The position numbers and the translations under genes are program-made. Under the pieces are notes generated by a model that saw nothing but the letters and a program-made list of their open reading frames with translations, searched no databases and had not been told where the DNA came from. Shown here one piece after another: positions 9,374 to 19,417 of a stretch of 64,000 bases of DNA (position 1 is its first letter; each line of letters begins with the position of its first letter). Source of the DNA: Symsagittifera roscoffensis (lineage: Eukaryota; Xenacoelomorpha; Acoela; Convolutidae); contig NC_087068.1 of NCBI RefSeq assembly GCF_963678635.1, forward strand, positions 4,547,079-4,611,078. Direction: 5' to 3'.

Positions 9374-10003
9374 TTGGTGAACCCATCGGAGAAAAGTTCA
9401 TTGATTTCATCGCCAGATGACGAAGGCCTGACGGCTTTCCACTGGTCGTGTTCACAAGGTCATCTCGAGTTCTGCAAATGGCTGCTAGAATATTACAAGA
9501 ATTACAAGTCAGAATCTGATCCGCTCTTACACACAGTTCAATATAACAATGGAATCACGCCTCTTGTGCTGGCTGTGCTGAGAAGTGATCTTGAAATTGT
9601 TGGTTGGCTCGCCAGCATTGATCTGTCTCGTATGAAATTACAAAACAAAAACAAATTAAGCGTACTTCATGTCGCAGCTACAAATGGCAAAACTGAAATT
9701 GCTTTGGTTCTCTTAAAATCGGTGAACTCATCGGACAAAAGTTCATTGATTTCATCGCCAGATGACGAAGGCCTGACGGCTTTCCACTGGTCGTGTTCAC
9801 AAGGTCATCTCCAGTTCAGCAAATGGCTGCTAGAAAAATACAAGAATTACAAGTCAGAATCTGATCCGCTGTTACACACAATTCAAGATAACAATGGAAT
9901 CACGCCTCCTAAGCTGGCTGTGCTGAAAAATCATCTTGAAATTGTTGGTTGGCTCGCCAGCATTGATCTGGCTTGTATGAAAATACAAAACAAGACAAAG
10001 TAA
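9374..10003 (+). CDS. Ankyrin-repeat ORF, 209 codons
   Basis: Two units beginning VNPSEKSSL, with WLLEYYKNYKSES and NNGITPPKLAVLKNHLEIV. Ankyrin coding starts upstream at about 9315, right after the A6 tract, so TTG at 9374 is arbitrary. It ends NKTK-TAA. Near-identical to 22200-22757 and 38556-39182. Confidence 0.43.
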   Translation: MVNPSEKSSLISSPDDEGLTAFHWSCSQGHLEFCKWLLEYYKNYKSESDPLLHTVQYNNGITPLVLAVLRSDLEIVGWLASIDLSRMKLQNKNKLSVLHVAATNGKTEIALVLLKSVNSSDKSSLISSPDDEGLTAFHWSCSQGHLQFSKWLLEKYKNYKSESDPLLHTIQDNNGITPPKLAVLKNHLEIVGWLASIDLACMKIQNKTK

Positions 10004-10315
10004 GCGTACATCATTTCGCAGTTGCAAACGACAAAACTGAAATTGCTTCTGTTCTCTTAAAATAATTGAATTCATCGCATAAAAGTTCCTTGATTTCATC
10101 GCCAGATGACAAAGGCCGGACGGCTTTCCACCGGTCGTGTTCATAGGGTCATCTCGAGTTCAGCAAATGGCTGCTTGAAGATTACAAGAATTGCAAGTCA
10201 GAATCTGACCCGCTGTTACACACAATTCAAAGTAACTATGGAATCACGCCTCTTATGCTGGCTGTGCGGAGAAATCACCTTAAATTGTTAGTTGGCTTGC
10301 CAGCATTGAGCCGGC
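10004..10315 (+). pseudogene. Broken ankyrin unit
   Basis: One unit with three lesions: TAA in the linker (AAATAATTGAATTC, about 10062), CAG to TAG at 10144, and a small deletion in ATCACCTTAAATTG. The TAA linker stop is shared with 22817 and 39241. Confidence 0.5.
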
Positions 10316-10837
10316 TTGTATGAAAAAACAAAACAAAACAAAGACAAATTAAGCAAATTTCATGTCGCTGCTGCAAACGGCAAAACTGATATTGCTTTTG
10401 CTCTTTTTGAGTCGTTGAACTCATCGGACAAAAGTTCATTGATTTCATCACCAGACGAGGGTGGCAGAACGGCTCTGCACAAGTCGAGTTCACAGGGTCA
10501 TCTCGAGTTCAGCAAATGGCTGCTAGAAGAATACAAGAATTGCAAGTCCGAATCTGATCCGCTGTTACACACAATTCAAAGTAACATTGGACTCGCGCCT
10601 CTTATGCTGGCTGTGCTGAGAACTCATCTTGAAATTGTTAGTTGGCTTGCCAGCATTGAGCCGGCTTGTATGAAAAAACAAAACAAAGACAAATTAAGCA
10701 AACTTCATGTAGCAGCTGCAAACGGCAAAACTGAAATTGCTTCTGCTCTTTTTGAGTCGTTGAACTCATCGGACAAAAGTTCATTGATTTCATCACCAGA
10801 CAAGGGTGGCAGAACGGCTTTGCACAAGTCGTCTTGA
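10316..10837 (+). CDS. Ankyrin-repeat ORF, 173 codons
   Basis: About 1.5 units of the KTDIAFALFESL subtype. The first residues follow a five-base insertion (an extra AAAAC) that separates this frame from the previous unit. It ends with TCA to TGA at 10835, a stop also found in cycles B (23592) and C (40017). Confidence 0.4.
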   Translation: MYEKTKQNKDKLSKFHVAAANGKTDIAFALFESLNSSDKSSLISSPDEGGRTALHKSSSQGHLEFSKWLLEEYKNCKSESDPLLHTIQSNIGLAPLMLAVLRTHLEIVSWLASIEPACMKKQNKDKLSKLHVAAANGKTEIASALFESLNSSDKSSLISSPDKGGRTALHKSS

Positions 10838-11698
10838 CAGGGTCATCTCGAGTTCAGCAAATGGCTGCTAGAAGAATACAAGAATTGCAAGTCCGAATCT
10901 GATCCGCTGTTACACACAATTCAAAGTAACATTGGACTCGCGCCTCTTATGCTGGCTGTGCTGAGAAATCATCTTGAAATTGTTAGTTGGCTTGCCAGCA
11001 TTGATCCGGTTTGTATGAAAAAACAAAACAAAGACAAAGTAAGCAAACTTCATGTAGCAGCCTCAAACGCAAAACTGAAATTGCTTCTGCTCTTTTTGAG
11101 TCGTTGAACTCATCGGACAAAAGTTCCTTGATTTCATCACCAGACAAGGGTGGCAGAACGGCTTTGCGCAAGTCGTCTTCACAGGGTCATCTCGAGTTCA
11201 GCAAATGGCTGCTAGAAGAATACAAGAGTTGCAAGTCCGAATCTGATCCGCTGTTACACACAATTCAAAGTAACATTGGACTCACGCCTCTTATGCTGGC
11301 TGTGCTGAGAAATCATCTTGAAATTGTTAGTTGGCTCGCTAGCATTGATCTGGCTGGTATGAAAATACAAAACAAAGACAAATGAAGCGTACTCAATGTC
11401 GCAGCTTTAAAGGGCAAAACTGAAATTGCTTCGGTTCTCTTAAAATAGTGAACTCATCGGACAAAAGTTCCTTGATTTCATCGCCAGATGACGAATGCCG
11501 GACGGCTTTCCACTCGTCGTGTTCACAGGGTCATCTCGAGTTCAGCAATTGGCTGCTTGAAGAATACAAGAATTGCAAGTCAGAATCTGATCCGCTGTTA
11601 CACAAAATTCAAAGTAACTATGGAATCACGCCTCTTATGCTGGCTGTGCGGAGAAATCATCTTGAAATTGTTAGTTGGCTTGCCAGCTTTGAGCCGGC
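10838..11698 (+). pseudogene. Broken ankyrin units
   Basis: About 2.5 units with short open pieces at 11011-11385 (124 codons) and 11448-11735 (95 codons). Lesions are a one-base loss in CAAACGCAAAACTG near 11068, a stop in GACAAATGAAGC at about 11383, and a frameshift before ATAGTGAACTC. All three recur in cycles B and C. Confidence 0.5.
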
Positions 11699-12145
11699 TT
11701 GTATGAAAAAACAAAACAAAACAAAGACAAATTAAGCAAATTTCATGTCGCAGCTGCAAACGGCAAAACTGATATTGCTTCTGCTCTTTTTGAGTCGTTG
11801 AACTCATCGGACAAAAGTTCATTGATTTCATCACCAGACGAGGGTGGCAGAACGGCTTTGCACAAGTCGTGTTCACAGGGTCATCTCGAGTTCAGCAAAT
11901 GGCTGCCAAAAGAATACAAGAATTGCAAGTCCGAATCTGATCCGCTGTTACACACAATTCAAAGTAACATTGGACTCGCGCCTCTTATGCTGGCTGTGCT
12001 GAGAAATCATCTTGAAATTGTTAGTTGGCTTGCCAGCATTGATCCGGCTTGTATGAAAAAACAAAACAAAGACAAAGTAAGCAAACTTCATGTAGCAGCT
12101 GCAAACGCAAAACTGAAATTGCTTCTGCTCTTTTTGAGTCGTTGA
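11699..12145 (+). CDS. Ankyrin-repeat ORF, 148 codons
   Basis: Starts beside the AAAAC insertion (YEKTKQNKDKLSKFHVAAAN) and carries KTDIASALFE and an unusual WLPKEYKN in ANK1. It ends with LKLLLLFLSR-stop because one G is missing in GCAAACGCAAAACTG. Confidence 0.36.
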   Translation: MYEKTKQNKDKLSKFHVAAANGKTDIASALFESLNSSDKSSLISSPDEGGRTALHKSCSQGHLEFSKWLPKEYKNCKSESDPLLHTIQSNIGLAPLMLAVLRNHLEIVSWLASIDPACMKKQNKDKVSKLHVAAANAKLKLLLLFLSR

Positions 12146-12663
12146 ACTCATCGGACAAAAGTTCATTGATTTCATCACCAGACAAGGGTGGCAGAACGAC
12201 TTTGCGCAAGTCGTCTTCACAGGGTGATCTCGAGTTCAGCAAATGGCTGCTAGAAGAATACAAGAATTGCAAGTCCGAATCTGATCCGCTGTTACACACA
12301 ATTCAAAGTAACATTGGACTCGCGCCTCTTATGCTGGCTGTGCTGAGAAATCATCTTGAAATTGTTAGTTGGCTTGCCAGCATTGAGCCGGCTTGTATGA
12401 AAAAACAAAACAAAGACAAATTAAGCAAACTTCATGTAGCAGCTGCAAACGGCAAAACTGAAATTGCTTCTGCTCTTTTTGAGTCGTTGAACTCATCGGA
12501 CAAAAGTTCATTGATTTCATCACCAGACAAGGGTGGCAGAACGGCTTTGCGCAAGTCGTCTTCACAGGGTGATCTCGAGTTCAGCAAATGGCTGCTAGAA
12601 GAATACAAGAGTTGCAAGTCCGAATCTGATGAACTGAAGTTCATTGATTTCATCGCCAGATGA
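12049..12663 (+). CDS. Ankyrin-repeat ORF, 204 codons, ending at the short-unit junction
   Basis: Almost two units, with SSQGDLEFSKW in place of the usual GHLEF. The C-terminus runs through the deletion junction (KSESDELKFIDFIAR) and stops in the next unit, in the wrong frame. An identical end occurs at 14173 and 25418. Confidence 0.4.
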   Translation: MYEKTKQRQSKQTSCSSCKRKTEIASALFESLNSSDKSSLISSPDKGGRTTLRKSSSQGDLEFSKWLLEEYKNCKSESDPLLHTIQSNIGLAPLMLAVLRNHLEIVSWLASIEPACMKKQNKDKLSKLHVAAANGKTEIASALFESLNSSDKSSLISSPDKGGRTALRKSSSQGDLEFSKWLLEEYKSCKSESDELKFIDFIAR

Positions 12664-12967
12664 CGAAGCCATGACGGCTTTCCACTGGTCGTGTTCAGAA
12701 GGTAATCTCGAGTTCAGCAAATGGCTGCTAGAAGAATACAAGAATTGCAAGTCCGAATCTGATCCGCTGTTACACACAATTCAAAGTAACATTGGACTCG
12801 CGCCTCTTATGCTGGCTGTGCTGAGAAATCATCTTGAAATTGTTAGTTGGCTTGCCAGCATTGATCCGGCTTGTATGAAAAAACAAAACAAAGACAAAGT
12901 AAGCAAACTTCATGTAGCAGCTGCAAACGCAAAACTGAAATTGCTTCTGCTCTTTTTGAGTCGTTGA
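12644..12967 (+). pseudogene. Ankyrin-repeat fragment, 107 codons
   Basis: The first unit after the mini-unit junction (SPDDEAMTAFHWSCSEGN). It ends LKLLLLFLSR through the G deletion at about 12929. Confidence 0.35.
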
Positions 12968-13311
12968 ACTCATCGGACAAAAGTTCATTGATTTCATCAC
13001 CAGACAAGGGTGGCAGAACGGCTTTGCGCAAGTCGTCTTCACAGGGTGATCTCGAGTTCAGCAAATGGCTGCTAGAAGAATACAAAAATTGCAAGTCCGA
13101 ATCTGATCCGCTGTTACACACAATTCAAAGTAACATTGGACTCGCGCCTCTTATGCTGGCTGTGCTGAGAAATCATCTTGAAATTGTTAGTTGGCTTGCC
13201 AGCATTGATCCGGCTTGTATGAAAAAACAAAACAAAGACAAAGTAAGCAAACTTCATGTAGCAGCTGCAAACGCAAAACTGAAATTGCTTCTGCTCTTTT
13301 TGAGTCGTTGA
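12871..13311 (+). CDS. Ankyrin-repeat ORF, 146 codons
   Basis: One unit plus flanking pieces. The first codons are out of phase with the ankyrin pattern (SKQTSCSSCKRK) until the missing G restores it, then TEIASALFE and SSQGDLEF follow. It ends at the same G deletion one unit later; spacing is 344 bp. Confidence 0.35.
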   Translation: MYEKTKQRQSKQTSCSSCKRKTEIASALFESLNSSDKSSLISSPDKGGRTALRKSSSQGDLEFSKWLLEEYKNCKSESDPLLHTIQSNIGLAPLMLAVLRNHLEIVSWLASIDPACMKKQNKDKVSKLHVAAANAKLKLLLLFLSR

Positions 13312-14000
13312 ACTCATCGGACAAAAGTTCATTGATTTCATCACCAGACAAGGGTGGCAGAACGGCTTTGCACAAGTCGTCTTCACAGGGTCATCTCGAG
13401 TTCAGCAAATGGCTGCTAGAAGAATACAAGAATTGCAAGTCCGAATCTGATCCGCTGTTACACACAATTCAAAGTAACATTGGACTCGCGCCTCTTATGC
13501 TGGCTGTGCTGAGAAATCATCTTGCAATTGATAGTTGGCTTGCCAGCATTGAGCCGGCTTGTATGAAAAAACAAAACAAAGACAAATTAAGCAAACTTCA
13601 TGTAGCAGCTGCAAACGGCAAAACTGAAATTGCTTCTGCTCTTTTTGAGTCGTTGAACTCATCGGACAAAAGTTCATTGATTTCATCACCAGACAAGGGT
13701 GGCAGAACGGCTTTGCACAAGTCGTCTTCACAGGGTCATCTCGAGTTCAGCAAATGGCTGCTAGAAGAATACAAGAATTGCAAGTCCGAATCTGATCCGC
13801 TGTTACACACAATTCAAAGTAACATTGGACTCGCGCCTCTTATGCTGGCTGTGCTGAGAAATCATCTTGAAATTGTTAGTTGGCTTGTCAGCATTGATCC
13901 GGCTTGTATGAAAAAACAAAACAAAGACAAAGTAAGCAAACTTCATGTAGCAGCTGCAAACGCAAAACTGAAATTGCTTCTGCTCTTTTTGAGTCGTTGA
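13215..14000 (+). CDS. Ankyrin-repeat ORF, 261 codons
   Basis: Two intact units with HKSSSQGHLEF and SNIGLAPLMLAVL. One ANK2 has HLAIDSW where HLEIVSW is usual, and another has SWLVSID. It ends at the G deletion near 13962. Confidence 0.42.
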   Translation: MYEKTKQRQSKQTSCSSCKRKTEIASALFESLNSSDKSSLISSPDKGGRTALHKSSSQGHLEFSKWLLEEYKNCKSESDPLLHTIQSNIGLAPLMLAVLRNHLAIDSWLASIEPACMKKQNKDKLSKLHVAAANGKTEIASALFESLNSSDKSSLISSPDKGGRTALHKSSSQGHLEFSKWLLEEYKNCKSESDPLLHTIQSNIGLAPLMLAVLRNHLEIVSWLVSIDPACMKKQNKDKVSKLHVAAANAKLKLLLLFLSR

Positions 14001-15008
14001 ACTCATCGGACAAAAGTTCATTGATTTCATCACCAGACAAGGGTGGCAGAACGGCTTTGCGCAAGTCGTCTTCACAGGGTGATCTCGAGTTCAGCAAATG
14101 GCTGCTAGAAGAATACAAGAGTTGCAAGTCCGAATCTGATGAACTGAAGTTCATTGATTTCATCGCCAGATGACGAAGCCATGACGGCTTTCCACTGGTC
14201 GTGTTCAGAAGGTAATCTCGAGTTCAGCAAATGGCTGCTAGAAGAATACAAGAATTACAAGTCAGAATCGGATCCGCTGTTACACACAATACGAGATTTT
14301 GATAGAATCACGCCTCTTGTGCTGGCTGTGCTGAGAAATCATCTTGAAATTGTTGGTTAGCTCGCCGGCATTGATATGGCTTGTATGAAATTACCAAACA
14401 AAGACAAATTAAGCGTACTTCATGTCGCAGCTGCAAATGGCAAAACTGAAATTGCTTCGGTTCTCTTAAAATTGGTGAACTCATCGGACAAAAGTTCATT
14501 GATTTCATCGCCAGATGACGAAGGCATGACGGCTTTCCAGTGGTCGTGTTCAGAAGGTAATCTCGAGTTCAGCAAATGGCTGCTAGAAGAATACAATAAT
14601 TACAAGTCAGAATCTGATCGGCTGTTACACACAATTCAATATAACAATGGAATAACGCCTCTTGTGCTGGCTGTGCTGAGAAATCATCTTGAAATTGTTG
14701 GTTAGCTCGCCACCATTGATCTGGCTTGTATGAAATTACCAAACAAAGACAAATTAAGCGTACTTCATGTCGCAGCTGCAAATGGCAAAACTGAAATTGC
14801 TTTGGTTCTCTTAAAATCGGTGAACTCATCGGACAAAAGTTCATTGATTTCATCGCCAGATGACAAAGGCGTGACGGCTTTGCACTGGTCGTGTTTAAAA
14901 GGTCAAATCTAGTTCAGCAAATGTCTGCTAGAAGAATACAATAATTACAAGTCAGAATCTGATCGACTGTTACACACAATTCAATATAACAATGGAATAA
15001 CGCCTCTT
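14001..15008 (+). pseudogene. Broken ankyrin units with repeated TAG at the ANK2 tryptophan
   Basis: Open pieces at 14154-14360, 14376-14705 and 14730-14912, all in one frame. They are split by TAG replacing TGG at 14358 and 14703 and by GAG to TAG at 14910. The same TAG codons occur at 25603 and 25948, but the third is absent in cycle B (GAG at 26155), so that one is recent. Confidence 0.5.
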
Positions 15009-16154
15009 GTGCTGGCTGTGCTGAGAAAACATCTTGAAAATGTTGGTTGGCTCGCCAGCATTGAGCTGGCTTGTACGAAATTACCAAACAAGAACAAATT
15101 AAGCGTACTTCATGTCGCAGCTGCAAATGGCAAAACTGAAATTGCTTCGGTTCTCTTAAAATCGGTGAGCTCTACGGACAAAAGTTCATTGATTTCAACG
15201 CCAGATGACAAAAGCATGACGGCTTTCCACTGGTCGTGCTCAGAAGATCATCTCGAGTTCAGCAAATGGCTGCTAGAAGAATACAAGAATTACAAGTCAG
15301 AGTTTGATCCGCTGTTACACACAATACGAGATTTTGATGGAACCACGCCTCTTGTGCTGGATGTGCTGCGAAATCATCTTAAAATTGTTGGTTGGCTCTC
15401 CAGCATTGATCTGGCTTGTATGAAATTACCAAACAAAGACAAATTAAGCGTACTTCATGTCGCAGCTGCAAATGGCAAAACTGAAATTGCTTCGGTTCTC
15501 TTAAAATCGGTGAACTCATCGGGCAAAAGTTCATTGATTTCATCGCCAGATGACGATGGCAGAACAGCTTTCCACCGGTCGTGTTTCATCGGCAAAAGTT
15601 CATTGTTTTCAGCGCCAGATGACAAAAGCATGACGGGTTTTCACTGGTCGTGTTCAGAAGGTCATCTCGAGTTCAGCAAATGGCTGCTAGAAGAATACAA
15701 GAATTACAAGTCAGAATCTGATCCGCTGTTACACACAATACGAGATGTTGATGGAATCACGCCTCTTGTGCTGGCTGTGCTGAGAAAACATCTTGAAATT
15801 GTAGGTGGGCTCGCCAGCATTGATCTGGCTTGTATGAAATTACCAAACATAGACAAATTAAGCGTACTTCATAAGGCAGCTGCAAATGGCAAAACTGAAA
15901 TTGCTTCGGTTCTCTTAAAATTGGTTTGCTCATCGGACAAAAGTTCATTGATTTCATCGCCAGATGACAAAAGCATGACGGCTTTCCACTGGTCGTGTTC
16001 AGAATGTCATCTCGAGTTCAGCAAACGACTGCTAGAAGAATACAAGAATTACAAGTCAGAATCTGATCCGCTGTTACACACAATGCAAAATAACAATGGA
16101 ATCACGCCTCTTGTGCTTGCTGTGCTGAGAAATCATCTTGAAATTGTTGGTTGA
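15009..16154 (+). CDS. Ankyrin-repeat ORF, 381 codons, with an in-frame 23-codon insertion
   Basis: Open from 14913; GTG at 15009 is only the first permissive codon. About 3.3 units of the MKLPNKDKLSVLHV subtype. Between landmarks 15252 and 15666 the spacing is 414 bp, 69 more than normal: after FHRSCF the linker and start of ANK1 are repeated (GKSSLFSAPDDKSMTGFHW). It ends with TGA in place of the ANK2 TGG at 16152. Confidence 0.5.
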   Translation: MLAVLRKHLENVGWLASIELACTKLPNKNKLSVLHVAAANGKTEIASVLLKSVSSTDKSSLISTPDDKSMTAFHWSCSEDHLEFSKWLLEEYKNYKSEFDPLLHTIRDFDGTTPLVLDVLRNHLKIVGWLSSIDLACMKLPNKDKLSVLHVAAANGKTEIASVLLKSVNSSGKSSLISSPDDDGRTAFHRSCFIGKSSLFSAPDDKSMTGFHWSCSEGHLEFSKWLLEEYKNYKSESDPLLHTIRDVDGITPLVLAVLRKHLEIVGGLASIDLACMKLPNIDKLSVLHKAAANGKTEIASVLLKLVCSSDKSSLISSPDDKSMTAFHWSCSECHLEFSKRLLEEYKNYKSESDPLLHTMQNNNGITPLVLAVLRNHLEIVG

Positions 16155-16867
16155 CTCGCCAGCATTGATCTGGCTTGTATGAAAGTACAGAACGAAGACA
16201 AATTGAGTGTACTTCGTGTCGCAGCTGCAAATGGCAAAACTGAAATTGCTTCGGTTCTCTTAAAATCGGTGAACTCATCGGACAAAAATTCGTTGATTTC
16301 ATCGCCAGATGACGAAGGTATGACGGCTTTCCACTGGTCGTGTTCAGAAGGTCGTCTCGAGTTCAGCAAATGGCTGCTAGAAGAATACAAGAATTACAAG
16401 TCAGAATCTGATCCGCTGTTACACACAATACGAGATAACGATGGAAAACGCCTCTTATGCTGGCTGTGCTGAGTAATCATCTGGAAATTGTTAGTTGGCT
16501 CGCAAGCATTGATCTGGCTTGAATGAAATTACAAAACAAAGACAAATTAAGCGTACTTCATGTCGCAGCTCCAAATGGCAAAACTGAAATTGCTTCGGTT
16601 CTCTTAAAGTCATTGAATTCATCGGACAAAAACTCATTGATTTCATCACCAGACAACGGTGGCAGAAAGGTTTTCCACAAGTCGTGTTCACAAGGTCATC
16701 TCGAGTTCAGCAAATGGCTGCTAGAAGAACACAAGAATTGCAAGTCCGAATCTGATCCGCTGTTACACACAATACGAGATAAGGATGGAAAAACGCCTCT
16801 TATGCTGGCTGTGCTGAGTAATCATCTGGAAATTGTTAGTTGATTCGCAAGCATTGATCTGGCTTGT
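16155..16867 (+). pseudogene. Broken ankyrin units
   Basis: Two units with open pieces at 16179-16472 and 16523-16843. Lesions are one A lost in GATGGAAAACGCC (about 16444), TGT to TGA before an ATG (about 16519), and TGG to TGA at 16841. The first two also occur at 28034 and 28109; the third is TGG in cycle B. Confidence 0.5.
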
Positions 16868-18223
16868 ATGAAATTACAAAACAAAGACAAACTAAGCGTA
16901 CTTCATTTCGCAGCTGCAAATGGCAAAACTGAAATTGCTTCATATCTCTTAAAATTGGTGAACTCATCGGACAAAAGTTCATTGATTTCATCGCCAGATG
17001 ACGAAGGCCTGACGGCTCTCCACTGTTCGTGTTCACAAGATCATCTCGAGTTCAGCAAATGGCTGCTAGAAGAATACAAGAATTACAATTCAGAATCTGA
17101 TCCGCTCTTACACACAATTCAATATAACAATGGAATCACGCCTCTTGTGCTGGCTGTGCTGAGAAGTGATCTTGAAATTGTTGGTTGGCTCGCCAGCATT
17201 GATCTGGCTTGTATGAAAATACAAAACAAAAACAAATTAAGCGTACTTCATGTCGCAGCTACAAATGGCAAAACTGAAATTGCTTCGGTTCTCTTAAAAT
17301 CGGTGAACTCATCGGACAAAAGTTCATTGATTTCATCGCCAGATGACGAAGGCCTGACGGCTCTCCACTGGTCGTGTTCACAAGGTCATCTCCAGTTTAG
17401 CAAATGGCTGCTAGAAGAATACAAGAATTACAAGTCAGAATCTGATCCGCTCTTACACACAATTCAATATAACAATGGAATCACGCCTCTTGTGCTGGCT
17501 GTGCTGAGAAGTGATCTTGAAATTGTTGGTTGGCTCGCCAGCATTGATCTGGCTTGTATGAAAATACAAAACAAAAACAAATTTAGTGTACTTCATGTCG
17601 CAGCTGCAAATGGCAAAACTGAAATTGCTTCGGTTCTCTTAAAATCGGTGAACTCATCGGACAAAAATTCATTGATTTCATCGCCAGATGACGAAGGCCT
17701 GACGGCTTTCCACTGTTCGTGTTCACAAGATCATCTCGAGTTCAGCAAATGGCTGCTAGAAGAATACAAGAATTACAATTCAGAATCTGATCCGCTCTTA
17801 CACACAATTCAATATAACAATGGAATCACGCCTCTTGTGCCGGCTGTGCTGAGAAGTGATCTTGAAATTGTTGGTTGGCTCGCCAGCATTGATCTGGCTT
17901 GTATGAAAATACAAAACAAAAACAAATTAAGCGTACTTCATGTCGCAGCTACAAATGGCAAAACTGAAATTGCTTCGGTTCTCTTGAAATCGGTGAACTC
18001 ATCGGACAAAAGTTCATTGATTTCATCGCCAGATGACGAAGGCCTGACGGCTCTCCACTGGTCGTGTTCACAAGGTCATCTCCAGTTTAGCAAATGGCTG
18101 CTAGAAGAATACAAGAATTACAAGTCAGAATCTGATCCGCTGTTACACACAATTCAAAATAACAATGGAATCACGCCTCTTGTGCTTGCTGTGCTGAGAA
18201 ATCATCTTGAAATTATTGGTTGA
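16868..18223 (+). CDS. Ankyrin-repeat ORF, 451 codons, complete ATG to TGA
   Basis: A clean frame of almost four units, about twelve ankyrin repeats, with no internal lesion. It starts at ATG in ACMKLQNKDK, 24 bases after the TGA at 16841, and ends at TGA replacing the ANK2 tryptophan codon at 18221. No signal peptide or membrane segment is visible, so any product would be soluble. It has the same length and end points as the 1380-bp cassettes further right but a different unit composition (SQDHLEF, KNYNSESDPLL). One ANK2 has VPAVLRSD where others have VLAVL. I infer it could be expressed; no promoter or polyadenylation signal can be assigned. Confidence 0.55.
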   Translation: MKLQNKDKLSVLHFAAANGKTEIASYLLKLVNSSDKSSLISSPDDEGLTALHCSCSQDHLEFSKWLLEEYKNYNSESDPLLHTIQYNNGITPLVLAVLRSDLEIVGWLASIDLACMKIQNKNKLSVLHVAATNGKTEIASVLLKSVNSSDKSSLISSPDDEGLTALHWSCSQGHLQFSKWLLEEYKNYKSESDPLLHTIQYNNGITPLVLAVLRSDLEIVGWLASIDLACMKIQNKNKFSVLHVAAANGKTEIASVLLKSVNSSDKNSLISSPDDEGLTAFHCSCSQDHLEFSKWLLEEYKNYNSESDPLLHTIQYNNGITPLVPAVLRSDLEIVGWLASIDLACMKIQNKNKLSVLHVAATNGKTEIASVLLKSVNSSDKSSLISSPDDEGLTALHWSCSQGHLQFSKWLLEEYKNYKSESDPLLHTIQNNNGITPLVLAVLRNHLEIIG

Positions 18224-18247
18224 CTCGCCAGCATTGATCTGGCTTGT

Positions 18248-19417
18248 ATGAAATTACAGAACGAAGACAAATTTAGTGTACTTCATGTCGCAGCTGCAAA
18301 TGGCAAAACTGAAATTGCTTCGGTATTCTTAAAATCGGTGAACTCATCGGACAAAAATTCATTGATTTCATCGCCAGATGATAAAGGTATGACGGCTTTC
18401 CACTGGTCGTGTTCAGAAGGTCATCTCGAGTTCAGCAAATGGCTGCTAGAAGAATACAAGAATTACAAGTCAGAATCTGATCCGCTGTTACACATAATAC
18501 GAGATAACGATGGAAAAACTACTCTTATGCTGGCTGTGCTGAGTAATCATCTGGAAATTGTTAGTTGGCTTGCCAGCATTGATCTGGCTTGTATGAAATT
18601 ACTAAACACAGACAAACTAAGCCTACTTCATGTCGCAGCTGCAAATGGCAAAACTGAAATTGCTTCGGTTCTCTTAAAGTCATTGAATTCATCGGACAAA
18701 AATTCATTAATTTCATCACCAGACAACGGTGGCAGAAAGGCTTTCCACAAGTCGTGTTCACAAGGTCATCTCCAGTTCAGCAAATGGCTGCTAGAAGAAC
18801 ACAAAAATTGCAAGTCCGAATCTGATCCGCTGTTACACACAATACGAGATAACGATGGAAAAACGCCTCTTATGCTGGCTGTGCTGAGTAATCATCTGAA
18901 AATTGTTAGTTGGCTCGCCAGCATTGATCTGGCTTGTATGAAATTACAAAACAAAAACAAATTAAGCGTACTTCATGTCGCAGCTGCAAATGGCAAAACT
19001 GAAATTGCTTCATATCTCTTAAAATTGGTGAACTCATCGGACAAAAGTTCATTGATTTCATCGCCAGATGACGAAGGCCTGACGGTTTTCCACTGGTCGT
19101 GTTCACAAGGTCATCTCGATTTCAGCAAATGGCTGCTAGAAGAATACAAGAATTACACTTCAGAATCTGATCCGCTCTTACACACAATTCAATATAACAA
19201 TGGAATCACGCCTCTTGTGCTGGCTGTGCTGAGAAGTGATCTTGAAATTGTTGGTTGGCTCGCCAGCATTGATCTGACTTGTATGAAAATACAAAACAGA
19301 AAGAAAAAAAACCGTACTTCATTTTGCAGCTGCACACGACAAAACTGTAATTGCTTCTGTTCTCTTAAAATTGGTGAACCCATCGGACAAAAGTTCATTG
19401 ATTTCATCGCCAGATGA
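18248..19417 (+). CDS. Ankyrin-repeat ORF, 389 codons (start of cycle B)
   Basis: Begins at ATG 24 bases after the TGA at 18221 and runs for about three units that match 3-1082. Oddities are SVFLKSV and MKLLNTDKLS. The tail after NRKKKN is out of frame because of an A8 tract at 19304-19311, giving SCTRQNCNCF before a stop inside the next unit. Confidence 0.5.
   Translation: MKLQNEDKFSVLHVAAANGKTEIASVFLKSVNSSDKNSLISSPDDKGMTAFHWSCSEGHLEFSKWLLEEYKNYKSESDPLLHIIRDNDGKTTLMLAVLSNHLEIVSWLASIDLACMKLLNTDKLSLLHVAAANGKTEIASVLLKSLNSSDKNSLISSPDNGGRKAFHKSCSQGHLQFSKWLLEEHKNCKSESDPLLHTIRDNDGKTPLMLAVLSNHLKIVSWLASIDLACMKLQNKNKLSVLHVAAANGKTEIASYLLKLVNSSDKSSLISSPDDEGLTVFHWSCSQGHLDFSKWLLEEYKNYTSESDPLLHTIQYNNGITPLVLAVLRSDLEIVGWLASIDLTCMKIQNRKKKNRTSFCSCTRQNCNCFCSLKIGEPIGQKFIDFIAR

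Larger units (their letters stand above)
12611..14174 (+). repeat. 1510-bp duplication including a 134-bp mini-unit
   Basis: The junction GAATCTGATGAACTGAAG occurs at about 12624 and again 1510 bp later; cycle B has it once, near 25379. At each junction two XhoI landmarks are about 134 bp apart instead of 345 (12573 to 12707), so roughly 211 bp is missing. The frame after the junction reads FIDFIAR and stops, so the deletion is out of frame. Between the copies lie closely similar units at a 344-bp spacing (12871, 13215). Confidence 0.85.
1..18247 (+). repeat. Higher-order cycle A (about 18.2 kb)
   Basis: Successive subtypes in this block reappear in the same order from 18248. For example, the VNPWDK/VNPSDK unit at 1105 matches 19371 (offset 18266), the KTDIAFALFE unit at 10316 matches 23071 (offset 12755), the SPDDEAMTAFHW unit at 14154 matches 25399 (offset 11245) and the KLQNEDK unit boundary at 18248 matches 29148 (offset 10900). 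The offset falls in steps close to whole units, so cycle A is the same succession as cycle B with extra units inserted. Confidence 0.85.
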
